A stretch of 64,000 bases of DNA, taken from positions 1,364,001 to 1,428,000 of the forward strand of contig JBAIAC010000133.1 in assembly GCA_037349315.1 (NCBI GenBank), given 5' to 3'. The DNA is from Chelydra serpentina. Taxonomy: Eukaryota > Chordata > Testudines > Chelydridae. Positions 1 to 11,941 of this stretch are shown in pieces. The notes under the pieces were generated by a model, which was not told the DNA's origin, did no database searches, and saw only the letters and a program-made list of their open reading frames with translations. The translations under genes and the position numbers were made by a program. Each line of letters opens with the position of its first letter. The stretch's first letter is position 1.

Positions 1-269
1 CTAGAGCTGCCTAAAGGGGCCTTCGTGGAACTGAGATTCAGCCCTAGAGATGGTTATAGAAGAAGCCAAGAGGATGGGAGGCATTAGCGGAAACAGTTGC
101 AAAGTGCAACCTGGGAAATGCAGCTACAGGGCAGATAGACTGAGGTGCTGATTACCCACAGCTCCCAGGGGAGTCAAGGGTGCTCAGCATTTCTGAAAGC
201 CATTGCCCATAAGCTCAGCCATAAATCCGGATCTTGCTTTTCGTGGCCTGCACGCTTCTGGTCCCGTGG

Positions 270-452
270 CTATTCCTCCTCAGCAAAACAAATGTTTCCG
301 TATTGGTATCTCTGACGACACTGGCAAGGGTAAGGGCAGCGGCAGCCATAGCCACACCTGCATTGCCTGGGGTAATACCATGGCTTCCAGCCCCAGCCCC
401 AGCAAGGGTTGTAGCAGCCAGGACGACAGATCTGTTGGGGGTAGTAAAGCAT
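270..452 (-). CDS. Small Tyr/Cys/Trp-rich EDC protein, 60 aa (gene A)
   Basis: Likely a structural component of cornified cells; I do not recognise a named family. The 60 residues include 10 Cys, 9 Tyr and 4 Trp, with a WGWGW stretch at 18-22, alternating Cys-X-Cys steps at 31-45, and an acidic tail FAEEE. The start is the first ATG after a splice acceptor: on the minus strand, tgtgtttcag ends at 474 and exon 2 begins at 473, 21 nt before the ATG. The whole coding region is therefore in exon 2, as is usual for simple EDC genes. Exon 1 lies at about 1577-1542, giving an intron of 1068 bp. It is a paralogue of the plus-strand gene at 6210-6512, which shares the RYQY...AEEE end, intron sequence and 3' UTR. 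The 3' UTR runs off the left edge, so the poly(A) signal is not in view. Cysteine bonding and tyrosine stacking are inferred roles. Confidence 0.72.
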   Translation of the reverse strand: MLYYPQQICRPGCYNPCWGWGWKPWYYPRQCRCGYGCRCPYPCQCRQRYQYGNICFAEEE

Positions 453-1541
453 CTTCCTGCTTCGGAGGTAAACCTGAAACACACAGCGGGGAAAAGAGTC
501 AACAGAACACGCTGTGGCCAGTAGAACGAAGGGATCAGTGCTTAGTCACTGTTCCAACTGGAGCCATGGAGAGAAAGAGAGAGACTAAGCAGGGACATTA
601 TTACCTAGCCCCTCAATTCCTGGCTATATTTTGTCTCCTGTTTCCGCCTCTTAGTCCTTTTACTCCATGTTCGATACCCTCCTACCCAGCCACTTTGAAC
701 CCTTCTCAATCCCTCGGCTTTAAAAACACGGACTGGATTAAGTAAACATGCGATGTGATATATTGCTGTCATGCATGGAAGGGATTTGTATTGCTTTCAC
801 AAAATGTCTCTGCAAAGGTCGGCAGGAACTAAGGTTACTTTCCTTGTGAGGATTTTAGCTCAGCATGCAAACCACGTCTCTCCACAACCGGAGGGTGGCA
901 CTTTGGCTTCTAGAGCTTGTGAGTCAGCAATGAATGGAAAATATTCTGTACTCAATACCAAATGCTAAGGACCTGATCCCGAACGGAGTTAAATCAGCTT
1001 AGTTACACTAACTTCATTGGAGACATGCTGACTTACACCAACCTACGATCTGCCTCTAAAATTGCTCCTTGCACACATCAGAACAGAGGCATTGTCATAC
1101 TTGGTCAGACCGGGGGTCCGTTTAATCCAGTCTCCTGTCTCAAAGAGCGTTGAGTGCTAACTGCTTCCGAATAAAGTTGACAAACACGGAAATGATCCTT
1201 TATGGAATAAACTAGTCGTTTCTTCCCGCAAACCCTCACTTAATGCCGCGCTATGAGGTTATTCCCGCTACTGAGAAGGTTCCCGTTCCCTATTTTCAAT
1301 TAAGAGTAATAGGGACTGGGGAATCAGACAAATGTGTTGCTTCGCAATTGCCACCCTCGCCTTCCCAAGCGTCAATTCACCAATGCCTGCAACTTAAGAA
1401 CTACCCAAAAACAAAATGGTGGGAAAGCTCTTTAGCATCGCCGAGAACCAGCGTCAATGTACAACATTCAGTCCTAAATGGCAGCGATCCCTACCATGAC
1501 ACCCCAATAGCTATAGAGAGATTGGTTCAAATCAAACTTAC

Positions 1542-1608
1542 CCAGTCGCCAAGGAGAGTAAGTCAAGAGAAGTGGTTAGAAGAGCCTGGCCTCATGAGAG
1601 CTTTTATA
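1542..1608 (-). promoter_or_regulatory. TATA box and non-coding exon 1 of gene A
   Basis: Read on the minus strand, a TATA box (tataaaa, 1608-1602) is followed by an exon 1 containing tctaaccacttctcttgac and ending ctgg at 1542, then a gtaagt donor (1541-1536). The start of transcription is estimated near 1577. The same TATA, exon-1 and donor pattern recurs in front of four other genes here. A further conserved block (attcattcc followed by a taactccag-type motif) lies near 1825-1860. Confidence 0.75.
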
Positions 1609-2171
1609 CTGTCTAACAGACCTGAGACACCCTTTGTGTATGCGAGCCTGCTCAGCTGCCAAACACATTTTGTTGCCCACGTCATTCTTTCCGCTGATGT
1701 AATAGTTTTCCTTATGAATATTAATCTATTGCCAATCTCAAATGGAACAACATCCATGATACACCCTGCAGAAGTCTTTGTTATGAAAATTGTCATGGGA
1801 GAACTACATTCCTGTTATCATGTTCTTGACTTCACTGGAGTTACAATGGGAATGAATCAGAAGGAAATTTAGAGCTAGATCAGTGCAACAGGATCACGTA
1901 TAGGAATCCAGTCCAGTCCTTTAAATTCATGCTGGTATTGGTTAGGGACACTGTGGCATATACCACTGTGGTTCTTTAGAATCAGGGCGCCTTCACCCCT
2001 GGCAGAAGGGCAATACAAGGCCTATGAACCACTTTCGCTGTCAAAATAGGTCTTCTCAGACATAAGTTTGCACAGACTTTTGTTCTCCCTTGGGGTGAAT
2101 TTCACCTTATCGGGCTAAGAAAATCATCTCTCAATAGACCTCCCCTTATTAGGGTGATCATCAAAGCAGAA

Positions 2172-2295
2172 TAGGGTGACCAGATGTCCTGATTTTATAG
2201 GGACAGTCAGGATTTTTGGATCTTTTTCTCACATAGGTCCCTATTACCCCCCACCTCCTGTCCCAATTTTTGACACTTGCTATCTGGTCAGCCTA
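2172..2295. mobile_element. MITE with TAGGGTGACCAG termini, copy 1
   Basis: The 124-bp element begins tagggtgaccagatgtcc and ends with its approximate inverse, atctggtcagccta. The start can be read as a TA duplication. Related copies lie at 41404-41525 (full) and 36389-36440 (one end only). It is a short non-autonomous DNA transposon; the superfamily is not certain. Confidence 0.7.
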
Positions 2296-3639
2296 AAGCA
2301 GAACCATACAGTTCTGCTTACTGCATTGTTTCTCACTGTTTGTGTTGAATGCTGGTGGTACAGTGTTTTCTAAGGGCTTGGAGTTGCAACCTCAGCACTC
2401 CCATCTCCATCCATGAGCACCCAAGAGAACTGAGGTCTTCTGAGAAAATGCAGATGATGTAGCCCACGAGAAACGCAAGAGAGATGGAGAAAAGGCAGGA
2501 GATTGATATGGGATGATATTACACCAATTCAGGCTCTGGCCAGCCGAAGGACATGCTTCCAGATCCCTCTCTTGCACAAAGTGTTCTAGCAATAATACTT
2601 ACTCAGTTACATACAGCCCAAACAGTGCTGCCTTTAACCAGGGAGAAGGGACAATCATTTCTTTGATTTGAAGGGGTCATGAATGTTACAGTCGGACAGA
2701 TTTACACCAGCTGAGGATCTGATGCTTAAACTTTAAAATGGAATTTTATACAAAAGAGAAATATATCGCTGCTATTCAATGAAAATCAAATGGCTACAAA
2801 TTCTGAGGCTAGAAATCATGACCTGATTAAGGTGTAAACAGGAGAGAGATCGAAATATATGTTTTTAAAGAGACTCTATTACTCAAAAGATGGGCGTCTT
2901 CCAAGAATAATAAATTATTATAATCGTGCAACACTTTGCATATGTGGAACTTTAATGAGTGTTTGTGAAGTGTTTTTATATCCTGAGTTTTGAGCAAGCC
3001 TCAGAACATATTGTAGGAGTGTTGTTATCCTTATTTTATATGCAAATAAACAGGAGGAAATTGAATTGGAGGTCACAAAATAAGTCAGCTGAAGACAAAA
3101 AAATAAATCCCAAATGTCCTGACAATTCATGCCACATGTTACTCTCTGGGTTGAGCACTATTAGACTGCATTGCAAGACAACATTAGTAAAGTATCTTCT
3201 TAATAACATTTGTTGGTTTTGGCTTCTTAACATGCAATTTACATGACTGTAATTGTTACAGGGACTCAGTCATTTCCTTGTTATGTTTGGTGAGCTTCTA
3301 GATTAATCTTCTGAACTAAGCAAAAACAAAGCTCACCTATATACTGTAGCGTTCCACTTTAAGTTGGCCTTCCTTATCCATGGAGATAATAATTCACTAA
3401 AGGAATGGTAAGTATGTCAATTACGTAGTTGGTCATCGGTGGTGTAGGATTGAAAACTTCATTTTAGAACTCAAATATCAAAGTTTGTGATGAGACACGT
3501 CTGGTCACTGCTGTGCAGAAGAACCAGAAGATGATTCCTCTAGAAACTTGTCAAAACAAAACAAACAAGGAACCCATGAATGAATCTCAGTCTCTCTATG
3601 AATTACTCTCTTATTAGTGATTTGTTTAGAATCCAACAA

Positions 3640-3935
3640 AGTGAAGGGTCTGACAGGGTTCAGGATCAATGGGAAGTATGTGGCACATGTTGTCAAGACT
3701 AATGTGTCTAATTCTGTGTCTGCAGCTCACTTCCTTATAAGTAAGACCTTATTCTCAATGTGCCTTTGTTTATCCACATATAAAACAGGGATGATATCAC
3801 TCATTATGGATGTTCCTCCTCCTTGGCACTCTGGATATCAACCCGCTTCGCAAACACTCATTAAGGCTTTTGATGTCTAAAGTATTGAATTATGATGATA
3901 ATAATAGTTTGTTGATGGAAGACACCCTTGTATTG
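3640..3935 (+). repeat. Diverged MIR-like block upstream of gene B
   Basis: It contains the MIR-type string of elements: caggatcaatggg..., then a tail like atataaaacagggatgatatca, then gcaaacactcattaa. The same block lies upstream of both CBP genes and of the Pro/Cys-rich gene, so it seems to have been carried along in gene duplication rather than inserted each time. The rest of 1.6-5.0 kb holds no gene I can support. Confidence 0.5.
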
Positions 3936-4986
3936 AGTAACAGTCACTTTACAAGGAATTAATGTCTAGATTATTCCTGTCATTCCCCTAATCTAATTGT
4001 GATTTTCCCTTCAGAATTTGAAGCTGTTCAGAGCCTTAGAATCACAACAAGGCTTCTCACCCTGGCCTGGTTACAGGAAACGTCCCATGGAGACTCTGGT
4101 ACACTTGAAAAATCATTCTCCTCATAGTAGACAAGCCTGCTGCAAGCTCAGGAACTTGCAGCATGCCCTATGGCTGATGAGATTTTCAATTAATCTAATC
4201 TCAGCCCATAGCCTTAGCCGAGAAGGCCACATCTCCATCTTTCCTGTGTTTCCTCTGAGGCTTTATTTGCTGCTTTTTCATGCAAGACAAGAATTGTGCT
4301 GGCTGTTGTTGGATGGAGATCATGTTACTGATGCCAGAAAAGTTCCAAGGTTTATCTCAAAGTCTTTATAAACTTGTTTTCCCCCACCACCAACCGTCCC
4401 CTCAACAGGAAGCCCAGTGAGCTTCTGCCATGAGGATCACCCTCGTCCCACAGCACTGGTGCCACAACTGGAGTTCGATTATGAACTGAGTTTCTAATCA
4501 ACGTAAAGCGAAACTCACCCCTAAGCAGAGGGTCAGCACAAACGCCTGTCCAAATCTCAGGTGCCTGTTAGGATCTCTTTTGAAAGCAGGTGTGACTAAT
4601 GCGGTTCATAGGCCTTACACTATCCTTCTGACCTACGGAAATTTCAAGCCATAGAGCATAAATGCTCCATTCCTCCTAGGAAATTCCATAGGGGAGACTG
4701 CTCTTAGCCCCCAGTACATACCAACACATATCAGTCTCACTTTATAAGACCAAACTGGAATCCTCTGCATGACAACAGATCGTACAACAGATACAGTTCT
4801 TAATAGCCAGTTCATTTCTGCAGTAACTCTGATGGGGTCACTAGATTGATATCAGGAATAAATTTGTTCCATAAAACTTTCAAGATGCATGCCATACCAT
4901 GTGAGGTACATAACTCAATAATCCTGAAGACTGAAGAAACCAATTATATCAATTGAAGGAGTGACATCCACAGCAAAATATTTTTT

Positions 4987-5112
4987 CTAATTAAGACCTC
5001 AAGCAAAAAGGTGTCTCAGATTCTCCAGGCCTTCTAAAGAAACTATATAAAAGCACTCACGACTCAGTGTTATCTAATCGCTTCTCTTGACTTCTCCTCC
5101 TCAGTGAACTGG
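4987..5112 (+). promoter_or_regulatory. Promoter and non-coding exon 1 of gene B
   Basis: A ctaattaag motif (4987-4995), a ggtgtctcag motif, a TATA box (tatataaaa, 5044-5052) and exon 1 ending gtgaactgg at 5112 are followed by a gtaagt donor at 5113. The order and spacing match the promoters at 11.8, 17.7 and 25.2 kb. Confidence 0.78.
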
Positions 5113-6209
5113 GTAAGTCAGATTTGACTGAATCTCTCTATACCTATCAAGATGTCGCGTTAGTGATCATTTTAACTGTGGGCTTAATCTTGCACATAGT
5201 CTCCGATTACTGTCTATGTTAGGGGTGTTCCATTAAAAAAATGTGATTATTAAGTTGCAGGCATTGGTGGATTCATGATATAGAAGTGAAGGTGGCAATT
5301 TTTTTCAGAGGTACATAGGCATTTGGGACACAAATTCTGTTTTTATTTTCACTAAGAAATAGGCATTTGAATCCCTTAGGCAGCTTTGAAAAAACTCATA
5401 AACAACTTTTAACTTAGTGGTGTTAGAAACAACCCCTACCTTGAGTTAATTACACAGTAGACCACGTCTGTGTTCTTCCAATTTATTCTGCAGCAGGTAG
5501 TACTCAACAGCATATCAAGAAGATTGCTACATTAGATCGATCTCTGCTCTGAACTAGTATGGCAATTTCTGTGCTCTTATGTGCTCTACCAGCAAGGTTA
5601 GATGCAGATTCCCAGCTGGTGTAAGTTAGCTTAGTGGCCATTTCCGCCAGTCCAGGATCTGGTCGTTAGTGTTTTGTATTGACAAAGAATATTTTCGGTT
5701 CACACATGGTCAAGTATTGCTGACTCACAAGCTTTAGAAGCCAAAGCGCCACGCTCTGATTCCGGAGAGAAGTGCTTTGCATGCTGAGGTTAAATCCTTA
5801 CAAGGAAACTAACCTGAACACATTTGTCCCAGCCATGCTTTGTACACAGATTTTTTAGGGGCAATAAAAATCCCACGCCTGCCTGAAAGAAACAGTCTGT
5901 ACTGTATGTTTCCTTCTTCCACTCAGTGTTTATAAGACAAAGGTATCGAGAAGGGGCCAAAGGGACTGGTTAGGAGGGAGGCTCGGAGAGAGAGTGGAGC
6001 AAGAGCACCAGGAGGTTGAGGTCATGGGAGACAAAATGGAGCCAGGAACTGAGGGACTAGGTCATCATTTCCCTGCTCGCTCTCTTTCCGCCTGGCCCCC
6101 ATGTCAATAGAAACTGAGCTTTGACCTGTTTATTCCACTGGCTCTAAGGCATTATGTTGACTCTTTTCCTTTGTGTGTGTTTCAGGTTTACTTCCAACAC
6201 ACAGAGATA

Positions 6210-6512
6210 ATGTTCCACCACCAGAAGATTTGTAAACCTTGGTGCTGCAAACCGCACCAGAAGATTTGTAAACCTTGGTGCTATAAACCGTGGGGTTATG
6301 GCGGCTCAAGCGGTTACGGAGGCGATTATGGAGGCGGTTATGGATACTGTCCGCCATTCTGCTGCAAAAAGCCATTCAAGTGCTGGTGCCCCTACCCCTA
6401 TCCCGGCTGCTACCCCTATCCCAAACCCTGCTACCCCTATCCCAAACACTGCTGCTACCCCTACCCCTACGGCCCAAGATACCAGTATCCATGTTTAGCT
6501 GAGGAGGAATAG
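6210..6512 (+). CDS. Gly/Tyr/Cys/Pro-rich EDC protein, 100 aa (gene B)
   Basis: Probable cornified-layer structural protein, paralogous to gene A. The start is the first ATG after the acceptor (tgtgtttcag ends at 6185; exon 2 starts at 6186). The intron is 1073 bp, nearly the same length as in gene A. Residues 4-12 and 16-24 are an exact repeat, HQKICKPWC, at a 12-residue period. Residues 28-46 are Gly/Tyr-rich. Residues 57-88 are built of Tyr-Pro steps with Cys (PYPYPGCYPYPKPC...). The tail CLAEEE matches the tail of gene A. There is no signal peptide, membrane segment or EF-hand. The low-complexity mix resembles avian and reptilian EDC genes named for their amino-acid bias, but I cannot assign one of those names. 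The function (disulfide and aromatic cohesion in corneocytes) is inferred. Confidence 0.8.
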   Translation: MFHHQKICKPWCCKPHQKICKPWCYKPWGYGGSSGYGGDYGGGYGYCPPFCCKKPFKCWCPYPYPGCYPYPKPCYPYPKHCCYPYPYGPRYQYPCLAEEE

Positions 6513-6771
6513 CCATGGAACAAGGAACAACCAGGAAACGAAAAGCAAGATACGGATTCACGGCTGAGCTTATGGACAATGGCTTTCAGAAATGCTGAGT
6601 GCCCACAACTCCCATGGGAGCTGTGAGTTCTCAGCACCTCAGGAAACCTGCACCAAATTTGTAGTTGCATAATCTTGGAGCAGCTGATTTGTTGTCATCC
6701 TTCTGGACATCCTGGAAATGTATTTCCTACTTTGCCTTCTGTCTGTTCCTATGTACTCCTATCATATTAGC

Positions 6772-6777
6772 ATTAAA
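6772..6777 (+). terminator. Poly(A) signal ATTAAA of gene B
   Basis: The variant hexamer ATTAAA lies 260 nt past the stop codon, followed by T-rich sequence. Both CBP genes and the Pro/Cys-rich gene also have ATTAAA at a comparable place. Confidence 0.6.
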
Positions 6778-7149
6778 GGGATTCTGCAACCTGATATCAG
6801 TTCTCTGATTTCCTTTCTGCTTCATTCCTGTGAGTTGGCTGCCTAAATACTTCATGAATCAGGCCTTGTGGGTAACAATTCACTCCTGCAAAGGGACCCA
6901 ATGCCTGGGCACTACTTACAAGCCCATAGTGAAAAGAGAATCAGGTCTGGCAAGAGGCTGTAAATCAGAAGAGGTATTACCCTGAAATTCCCCTGCTAAC
7001 GCCAGTCGGGTGTTCGGTATCCCTTCTCATCAGGAACAGCTCGACCTTGTCAGTCACAGTTTTATGCCTAACAACAGGAGCTTGATGGTGTGTTCCAGAT
7101 GGGCAATGTGAGAACGTAACCGGTTCCTCCAATTCCCTCCCATACCCTG

Positions 7150-7870
7150 CTGTGGCGTAGCCAGGTTCTAACACCAGGGGGAGCAAACACATAAATAAAG
7201 GCGCCACCTGACCCGACTTATCAAATTACTAATTACCTAATTACATACTTTTAAATTCATTTTACATATTTATTTTGTACTTAAAAACACAAGAATGATA
7301 TTGTTTTACAACAAGTATGTGTGTTGTTTTGCATTTAAAATATAAAAACAGTTTTGCAGAATGACATCGATTTATATTGTATATAAAATCAAAACATAAC
7401 AAAAACGTGTTATTTACTTATTTTTTTAATCATATGTGTAGTATCCCTGTAAGGGATGAGTGTAAGTGCGCAAGTTTAAATGAGTCCTGTGTGTCTCTCA
7501 GCCCTCTGCCAGCCTGGGTTCTTTCACCCAGAACAGCAGTGGGCTCTTGGTGGGGCCAGCGGCGGGACCCCTGCTGGCAGGAGCCCGCGGGGGAGAATCC
7601 CAGAGTGTGGTGGGCTGAGCGGCTCAGCCAGCCGCCACTCTAGGATTCCCCCCACGGGCTCCTGCCAGCCCGGGTCTCTCAGCCCACTGCCAGCCTGGGT
7701 GAGAGAACCCAGGCCAGCGGTGGGCTCTGGGTGGGGCCAGCAGCGGGACCCCTGCGTTATTTTGTCGCTCCATCTCCATCCACTCCGTCTCCATCCTTTC
7801 AAAAATTAAAAAGGCGTCACTTTTGGGAAAAGGGCCACTCCCCCTGCTTCCCCCCCTAGCTATGCTACTG
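7150..7870. mobile_element. Non-autonomous hAT element with exact 8-bp target duplication
   Basis: The 721-bp element has inverted ends (ctgtggcgtagccagg on the left; ctagctatgctactg on the right). It is flanked by identical 8-bp copies of ataccctg (7142-7149 and 7871-7878), which is diagnostic for hAT insertion. The centre (7490-7760) is GC-rich, with direct copies of ctgccagcctggg and inverted copies of a gggctcctgccag-type segment. No transposase frame is present. Confidence 0.85.
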
Positions 7871-7879
7871 ATACCCTGA

Positions 7880-9375
7880 GCTTAGAGAGCAGCCTGGTGT
7901 CTCCCCCACAAGGTACTCTCACCTCTCATCATTTTTAATTGAAAGGGCTTCAGATTTAAGTGTAAGAAGTCGGATGCATTATAGAGGTCTGGCCCTGTTT
8001 TTTAATAATGCTTCTAGGGAAAAAGGGGAGTCACGGTCTGACTGCAGCCCTGCAATTACATGCGTTATCAAAGTGAATGGTGCATTCGTCTCTACTCTAC
8101 AAATCAAATTCCAACGAGAAAGAGGCTTCCTACGGTAGGACTGCAAGAGTCAATGGCGGTGGAATTTAAGGACTGATGGGGGTTGTTAAGGCTGTAGTAG
8201 AGCTAATGTAAACACTAAAGCTCTTATCCTTAAACATTCATGGGAGAGAGATTCTTTTTCTCTTTACAGTGATAACCTAACCATCCATCCTCTAATATGG
8301 TCTGTTTCGATGGACTTTTCTTGTCGTGTTCTTCCAGAATTCTTCCAGTTTCCATTAGGAAAGTTACAATTGTAGTAAGTCTTGGACATTGAGTGTTTAG
8401 AGTAAAGTTTGTGCTCAAATATTATATGCTGTGGCTACTTGAGGCTGGAATAAATTTAGAACATTAAAGGCAGGGCAAAATAAATGTTTGAGGCGAATGC
8501 TTGACTTTCCTAGCTATGCTGCAGCTGCTTTACTTAGAGCAGAGGTGAGTGAATGCTCTATTTCCACCAAAGCACAATGCCTCTCTATTATTTTGGGTAT
8601 CAATTGAGAATATGAACTTACATCAGCCACTGAGGTTACATCTGCAGGAACAGTTTAATAAGGCCGAAACAGTAAAGTTTCCCCTGGTTTTGAAAGTCTT
8701 TTCATAGCTCCATTCTTGGGGGATTTCGGAACTAGGTTTTGTCAAGACTTCAGATAAGAGTGTGATAATATAAATTAAGCTTAGAGTGGAAGAGATCTGG
8801 TCAATAACACAGTGCACGTGCTCTATACTCAATGTTTGCTCTTGTTATACATCATTCAGTAAAGTCCATTCTCAAAGGAGACTTATGCATGGTTAAGGTG
8901 AAACATACATGGGTTGCGCTTTGATTTCAGTAAGACCAATCACATGGTTCAAGTTAAGCACCTGTCTACATCTGGCCCTTATTGCCCCTGAAATTTGCAC
9001 AAGTCGAACACGTTCACTGTCAAAGCCATCCCACTATTAATGAGAGGAAACTTTGCCCTCGCCCCACAAGTGACTCAGGAATTTTGTTCTGAATCTTAAA
9101 TACTGACACTTCTCCGTACAAACTTTCTGTTTCATTCTTCTTTCCTGGTCCTGCCAGGCCCTCTAGTGCCCCAGAGAGGTCAGACAAGCAGAAGTCACTC
9201 TGGATTCTTAAGTGGATATAAGATTCTCTCAGGTCAGATCCTCAACGGTCACTTTGCCCTCACTTGGCGTTGGTGTATGTTTTTTCAAGATCCAGGGAAA
9301 TGGGAAATGGGACTAAAATATTTTAGCTGCATGGTTAGGATGCTGGCATGGAGAGACCGCTCCCGATCCCACCCA
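7880..9375. other. No gene seen
   Basis: No exon-1 module, splice-flanked short frame or recognisable domain. The open frames here are below about 70 codons and low in coding character. Confidence 0.5.
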
Positions 9376-9379
9376 CCAG

Positions 9380-9535
9380 TATTGTCTCCTTGTATCTGTT
9401 GTCTCTCTCCTATACTTAAATTGTAAGCTCTGTGGGGCAGAGACCATCTTCTTGCTCTGTGCTCGTACAGCCCCTAATGCCAGGGGGTCCAGGACAAGGC
9501 CTCGTAGATGCTATAATAATACAAATAATAAATAG
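9380..9535 (+). repeat. Interspersed repeat tail (aagctctgtggggcagagacc type)
   Basis: The sequence runs from ttaaattgtaagctctgtgg to an A/T-rich end, aataataaata. This phrase is common at the 3' end of an amniote interspersed repeat. I cannot name the family with certainty. Confidence 0.5.
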
Positions 9536-10299
9536 AGGTTTTTGGATTCCAATAAATCTAAATTAAATTAAAGCTCTTCTCACTTTTTATCCTGACGTGT
9601 TTATGAACTGAAAAGATAATTCATGGAGGGTGCTACAAACACACCACTCATATGGCTCTCTGAATCAGGCCTTGATTTATAGCCTTCAGGGGGTTATTTT
9701 CCATTAAACTGTGGCCTCGCTTGTGCTTTCATAAAAATTCCTTAGGCAATTTACAAGAGTCACTGAAAGGGAGCGGAGTTGGTGCAGCAGGGACAGGAGC
9801 TCCGGAGGGCAAGGATGCCAAGCAGAGGCTGTTTCAGGGAGTCAAGACAGAGAGATCTGTGGGCAGTGGGACAGATGGGAGGGTGTGTGACTGGGGGGAT
9901 AGTGCTCTGGGCAGCGAGGAGAGGGGAAGGCTGGGAGAACGGGAAGGATGGGTAAGAGGTACTGAGCTAACAACCTGCTACCAGCTCTCCTAACAACCAA
10001 TCTCATCATTGATGATTATGGGGCTTTTTCAATGGTGCATCTCACACCCGTTATGAAAAGAAAAACAGAGCGTTGATGAACATTCAGCTTTGAGAAAACT
10101 AAATAACTCCATTTTCTTTACACACTGAAGCAGGAGATGCTTCTTTTCTCATAGGTGAACGTGAGCTATCACACACTATTTGAATGATAGACTGAGATTT
10201 ATGATTCTACACCAGCCACCACCAAGTAGAAAATGTACACATTTGCCTTTCTTTGGAGAATTACTATCCTCACCTAAAAAGAAGGCAAAGGTAAAGTAG

Positions 10300-11260
10300 A
10301 CAACAACATTGGTCATTATTTAGGCTTAGATCAAAGATGATTAATCCAAAAGCTCACAAAAAACCAACCAAACCAAAAAACTACACCCTGAGTGAGTTTA
10401 ATTCTGGTATTTAAGGCAGCTAAATAGGGCTCGGGGCCATTGTTTAGTTCATGGCATAAGGAGTCAGGAGTCCTGGATTCTATTGCTACATCTGCTGCTC
10501 ACTCTCCACATCAACATGCCTTGTTTATCTGCATACAAAACAAGGGAAACAACTGTCATGCTTCTTCAGAACTACGGATTTCACCGCACTTCACTGACAC
10601 TCATTAACATTTTATACACGCAAAATGCATTATTAGAATATTAATAGTTTGTAACTGGAATTAGACACCCTCGTCCTGAATAGTCACTTTAAAAAGTGCA
10701 TGTTGAGGTCCCGCGTGTCTATCCTCTAGTAAGGTCATGATTGAATGGGTTACCTAGGGAGGTGGTGGAGAAACCAAGGCTAAAGTAAATTGCAAAATTA
10801 CAGAGTTTGTCATTGTTGATATTGCATCAGAAGATAATTCATCCTGAATGTCACATACAAAGCTGAATGAATCTCTGTCACTCTCGTCTTAATGCCTGGT
10901 TTTCAAACAAGAACACGAAGGGTTATGTAACAAAACATGTTCTTAATACTGTCTTGTAAAGCAGCCTAAAGGGGTCAGGACCAGTGGTTAGCACGTAGCA
11001 CAAGGAGTCAAGATATCTTGATTCTATTGGTCTCTGCCACTTACTGCCTGTGTGACCTTGACCTCAATACTCTTCTGTTTATCTGCATATAAAACAAGGA
11101 TAATAGCAGTCATGGGGGATGTTCTGAGGCTTCCTATACATTTAGGATGTCAAAGCACTTCACACCCCACTCAGTGATGTCGTATTATTATAGTATTAAC
11201 AGTGTGAAACTGGAATTCAGTGTCCTAGTAGAGAATAACTGAGTCATTTTCCAAATACAT
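10300..11260 (+). repeat. Two tandem diverged MIR-containing blocks upstream of CBP-1
   Basis: Block one (about 10300-10700) and block two (about 10850-11260) share landmarks in the same order: a catggcataaggagtc or cgtagcacaaggagtc segment, ctgcatacaaaacaaggg or ctgcatataaaacaagga, a cttcac...actca segment, a tattagaatattaatag type A/T run, and actggaatt. The other family members have only one such block, so this gene has an extra one. Confidence 0.6.
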
Positions 11261-11811
11261 CTCAAGGTCATGTTGTTTCCCTACTCAGGTCATGAGTTAT
11301 AGCCTCAGAATCTGGAGCTATTTTACTTTTGGTTCAATGACTCTCAGCACCTCCACTATAAAAATTGTTCCAGCCCTCCTGGTTGGGGATGGTGGTGCTC
11401 AGCAGGTGGAAAAAAGACATTCCTGTTTGCTAGGAATTGCAAATGTAAACTCTGCCATCTCCCCAACCAATACCAGAGAAGAGTTAAAGGACCAAACTGG
11501 ACTCTTTGTGATTTTTCTAAACATGCTGATTGTTCTATTCATGTGCCTCTAAGCCACCTTCCTATTGCTAATCTTTTAAAACAAATAAAAAGATCTAAAC
11601 ATATGGAGATACAGCAGGAATGAATCTATCTCGATTTGAGGTCAGTGGAATGATACATCACATGAATTGCACCCATGAAATTTTACAAGGAAAGGAACAA
11701 GTTACGTGCATGTCATGCTATGCGCCACGGAGAATACACTAATAATCACAAGCAGTGAGTAAAACAGTTATATAATGTAGGGGAGTTATGCAGTCCAGAA
11801 ATGTTGATTGG

Positions 11812-11941
11812 TAACTAATTAAGCCCTCACACATGAAGGGTATCTCATAGATTTCGGGCAGTCTGAGAATGAATATAAAAGCTTTCAAAACTCAGGGGTT
11901 TTCTAACCACTTCTCTTCATTTATTCTTCTCTGTGACCTGG
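11812..11941 (+). promoter_or_regulatory. Promoter and non-coding exon 1 of CBP-1
   Basis: taactaattaag (11812-11823) and a tatctcatag motif precede TATA (tataaaa, 11874-11880). Exon 1 carries ttctaaccacttctcttcat and ends cctgg at 11941. The donor is gtacgt (11942), a small departure from the gtaagt of its relatives. Confidence 0.8.

Noticed and set aside
203..745. 180-codon plus-strand open frame
   Set aside because: It is a shadow of the gene A coding exon on the other strand, and the translation has no meaningful composition.
1243..1872. 209-codon plus-strand open frame
   Set aside because: It overlaps the promoter and exon 1 of gene A on the opposite strand, has no recognisable content and no splice or promoter support.
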